NCBI GenBank assembly: GCA_001751155.1
Contig: MAXR01000056.1
Location: forward strand, 1 to 6,789
Direction of reading: 5' to 3'
Source: Desulfuromonadales bacterium C00003068
Lineage (GTDB): Bacteria > Desulfobacterota > Desulfuromonadia > Desulfuromonadales > Desulfuromonadaceae
Length of the DNA stretch: 6,789 nt
The notes beneath the pieces are model-generated. The model was not told the origin of the DNA. It worked only from the letters and a program-made list of their open reading frames with translations, and made no database searches. Below are positions 5,907 to 6,789 of this stretch, piece by piece. The position numbers were made by a program, and so were the translations under genes. How positions within the stretch are numbered: position 1 is the stretch's first letter; the number at the start of each line of letters is the position of its first letter.

Positions 5907-6647
5907 TTATAACACTGCTAAATAGCAGTGTGTTTGTGGGATCACCCTCACATCCAATCCAGCACGAGAAAGTACCCCCTGCCACGCAATGAGCTGTGCC
6001 CCGGCAACAGAACAGCTGCCATCGATTGTTCGCGGCTGCAAAATAACGGGAACATGCCGAGCCACATCGGCAACAATATCAGCCGCACACTGTAGCTCTT
6101 CAATCGAAGTTTCAACACCAACAACTATCTTGACACAACAATTGACCTGCGATGCCAGCTGCAAAAATTGGCGATGATCACTCCACGGCGTCGGTTCACC
6201 CGTCTGTGACTCCAGCTTAAAGTCCATAACAACCCAACGTAACCATGGCAACACGGATCGTAGTGATTCCGTCAAGGTTCCGTTAGTTTCGAGTTGAATC
6301 GGTAATAACTGCGACAGTAGCGGCAACCATTGAGTGAGCGCATCAAAATGCAGTAATGGTTCACCACCTGTAATAGAAAAGGAATGGTGTGCTTGCGGCA
6401 AACCTTCTAACCAACCCTGCACACAATCAACTACCTGTTGCGCATCAATGGGATTATCCCACAGGGTAAAGGTTTCAGAACCTGGAGCCGTTTCAACGTT
6501 ACACGAGGCAGTCGGCGCAAACGGCGTATCACAATAGTTGCACGCAAGGTTACAACCCGCTAACCGTAAGAAAATTTGCCTTCTCCCGACAAGGGGACCT
6601 TCACCCTGAACAGAGGAAAACATCTCTATCACTGGTAACTTAGTCAC
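5907..6647 (-). CDS. queE: 7-carboxy-7-deazaguanine synthase (radical SAM)
   Basis: From the GTG at 6647 the protein has 246 residues and begins MTKLPVIEMFSSVQGEGPL, the normal QueE N-terminus. CNLACNYC gives the cluster ligands C32, C36 and C39 (CxxxCxxC) for the 4Fe-4S centre. ITGGEPLL (92-99) is the SAM-contact GGE motif, followed by LETNGT (119-124), an LQP element near 203-205 and PQTH at 237-240. QueE converts 6-carboxytetrahydropterin to 7-carboxy-7-deazaguanine in the queuosine pathway. A longer frame up to ATG 6707 would run through the queD coding end and add 20 unrelated residues, so I reject it. The GTG overlaps the queD stop by eight bases (GTGACTAA), a coupled start with only a weak Shine-Dalgarno-like GAG. 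The queD product is the QueE substrate, so the order fits the pathway. Confidence 0.94.
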   Translation of the reverse strand: MTKLPVIEMFSSVQGEGPLVGRRQIFLRLAGCNLACNYCDTPFAPTASCNVETAPGSETFTLWDNPIDAQQVVDCVQGWLEGLPQAHHSFSITGGEPLLHFDALTQWLPLLSQLLPIQLETNGTLTESLRSVLPWLRWVVMDFKLESQTGEPTPWSDHRQFLQLASQVNCCVKIVVGVETSIEELQCAADIVADVARHVPVILQPRTIDGSCSVAGAQLIAWQGVLSRAGLDVRVIPQTHCYLAVL

Positions 6648-6789
6648 GTGAATAGCTCGCACAAGCGTTATCTGATTCCCATACATTGACCTCATGTACA
6701 GTAACATTATCGTTATTCAAAATGGTTTCGAGCTTTTCAAAGAGGTAACGAGAGATATTTTCAGATGAAGGACTGTTTTCAATAAATGG
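6640..6789 (-). CDS. queD: 6-carboxytetrahydropterin synthase, C-terminal 49 residues only (5' end outside window)
   Basis: The minus strand is open from the window edge to TAA at 6642-6640. The visible end includes PSSENISRYLFEKLE, then VTVHEVNVWESDNACASY. This matches the QueD C-terminus, where the P-T/S-S/A-E-N segment and the V-x-V-x-E-x-x-x-S/C-A-x-Y ending are conserved; the glutamate near W-E supports substrate pterin binding in the family. QueD turns 7,8-dihydroneopterin triphosphate into 6-carboxytetrahydropterin, which queE uses next. The two genes overlap by eight bases. Any preQ1 riboswitch or promoter would lie beyond the window. Confidence 0.88.
   Translation of the reverse strand, partial: PFIENSPSSENISRYLFEKLETILNNDNVTVHEVNVWESDNACASYSRD

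Noticed and set aside
1..6789. Mobile elements, CRISPR arrays, tRNA or rRNA genes, phage or defence genes
   Set aside because: No transposase, regular repeat-spacer pattern, tRNA-like cloverleaf or recognisable defence protein was seen on either strand.

Overview
The window looks like a chromosomal housekeeping and accessory region of a Gram-negative bacterium. It has an outer-membrane FadL-type channel with a signal peptide and an aromatic C-terminus, moderate base composition, short intergenic gaps and strong Shine-Dalgarno sites. Protein style and gene mix (an AcuC-like deacetylase, QueD/QueE, and a YhbY-RsmD-CoaD cluster) resemble Desulfuromonas/Geobacter-type Desulfobacterota. That placement is inference from remembered protein style, not from a search. 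No mobile element, CRISPR array, tRNA or rRNA was seen, and no gene-free stretch exceeds about 210 bases.

Layout. On the minus strand at the left edge is a nearly complete TrmJ-type SPOUT RNA methyltransferase (1-742), cut by the window edge. A rho-independent terminator (774-803) separates it from an upstream minus-strand FadL/OmpP1-family outer-membrane transport protein (829-2109; the Shine-Dalgarno site favours a TTG start over the ATG at 2115). Upstream of that is a compact minus-strand operon: a class I HDAC/AcuC-like deacetylase (3153-4298), a GNAT-like protein (2306-3151) one base after its stop, and a previously easy-to-miss 32-residue single-helix membrane protein (2189-2287) with a textbook ribosome binding site.

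A 207-base divergent region (4299-4505) carries candidate back-to-back promoters. To its right, on the plus strand, lies yhbY (GTG start 4506), rsmD (GTG start 4827) and coaD (5406-5888): a ribosome-assembly protein, the 16S rRNA m2G966 methyltransferase and phosphopantetheine adenylyltransferase. These are packed with 12-15 base gaps and are probably one transcript. coaD converges on minus-strand queE (5907-6647), whose start overlaps the end of queD (6640-6789, cut by the window edge). These two are consecutive steps of queuosine/7-deazaguanine synthesis. A perfect hairpin at 5864-5892, inside the last codons of coaD, terminates queE transcription and possibly coaD transcription too.

The part most worth following up is the deacetylase / GNAT-like / micro-membrane-protein operon. 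Its layout suggests a reversible acyl-modification module recalling Bacillus AcuA-AcuC, but with a divergent, possibly non-catalytic GNAT partner and an added membrane peptide. The smaller curiosities are start-codon corrections and the dual-use terminator.
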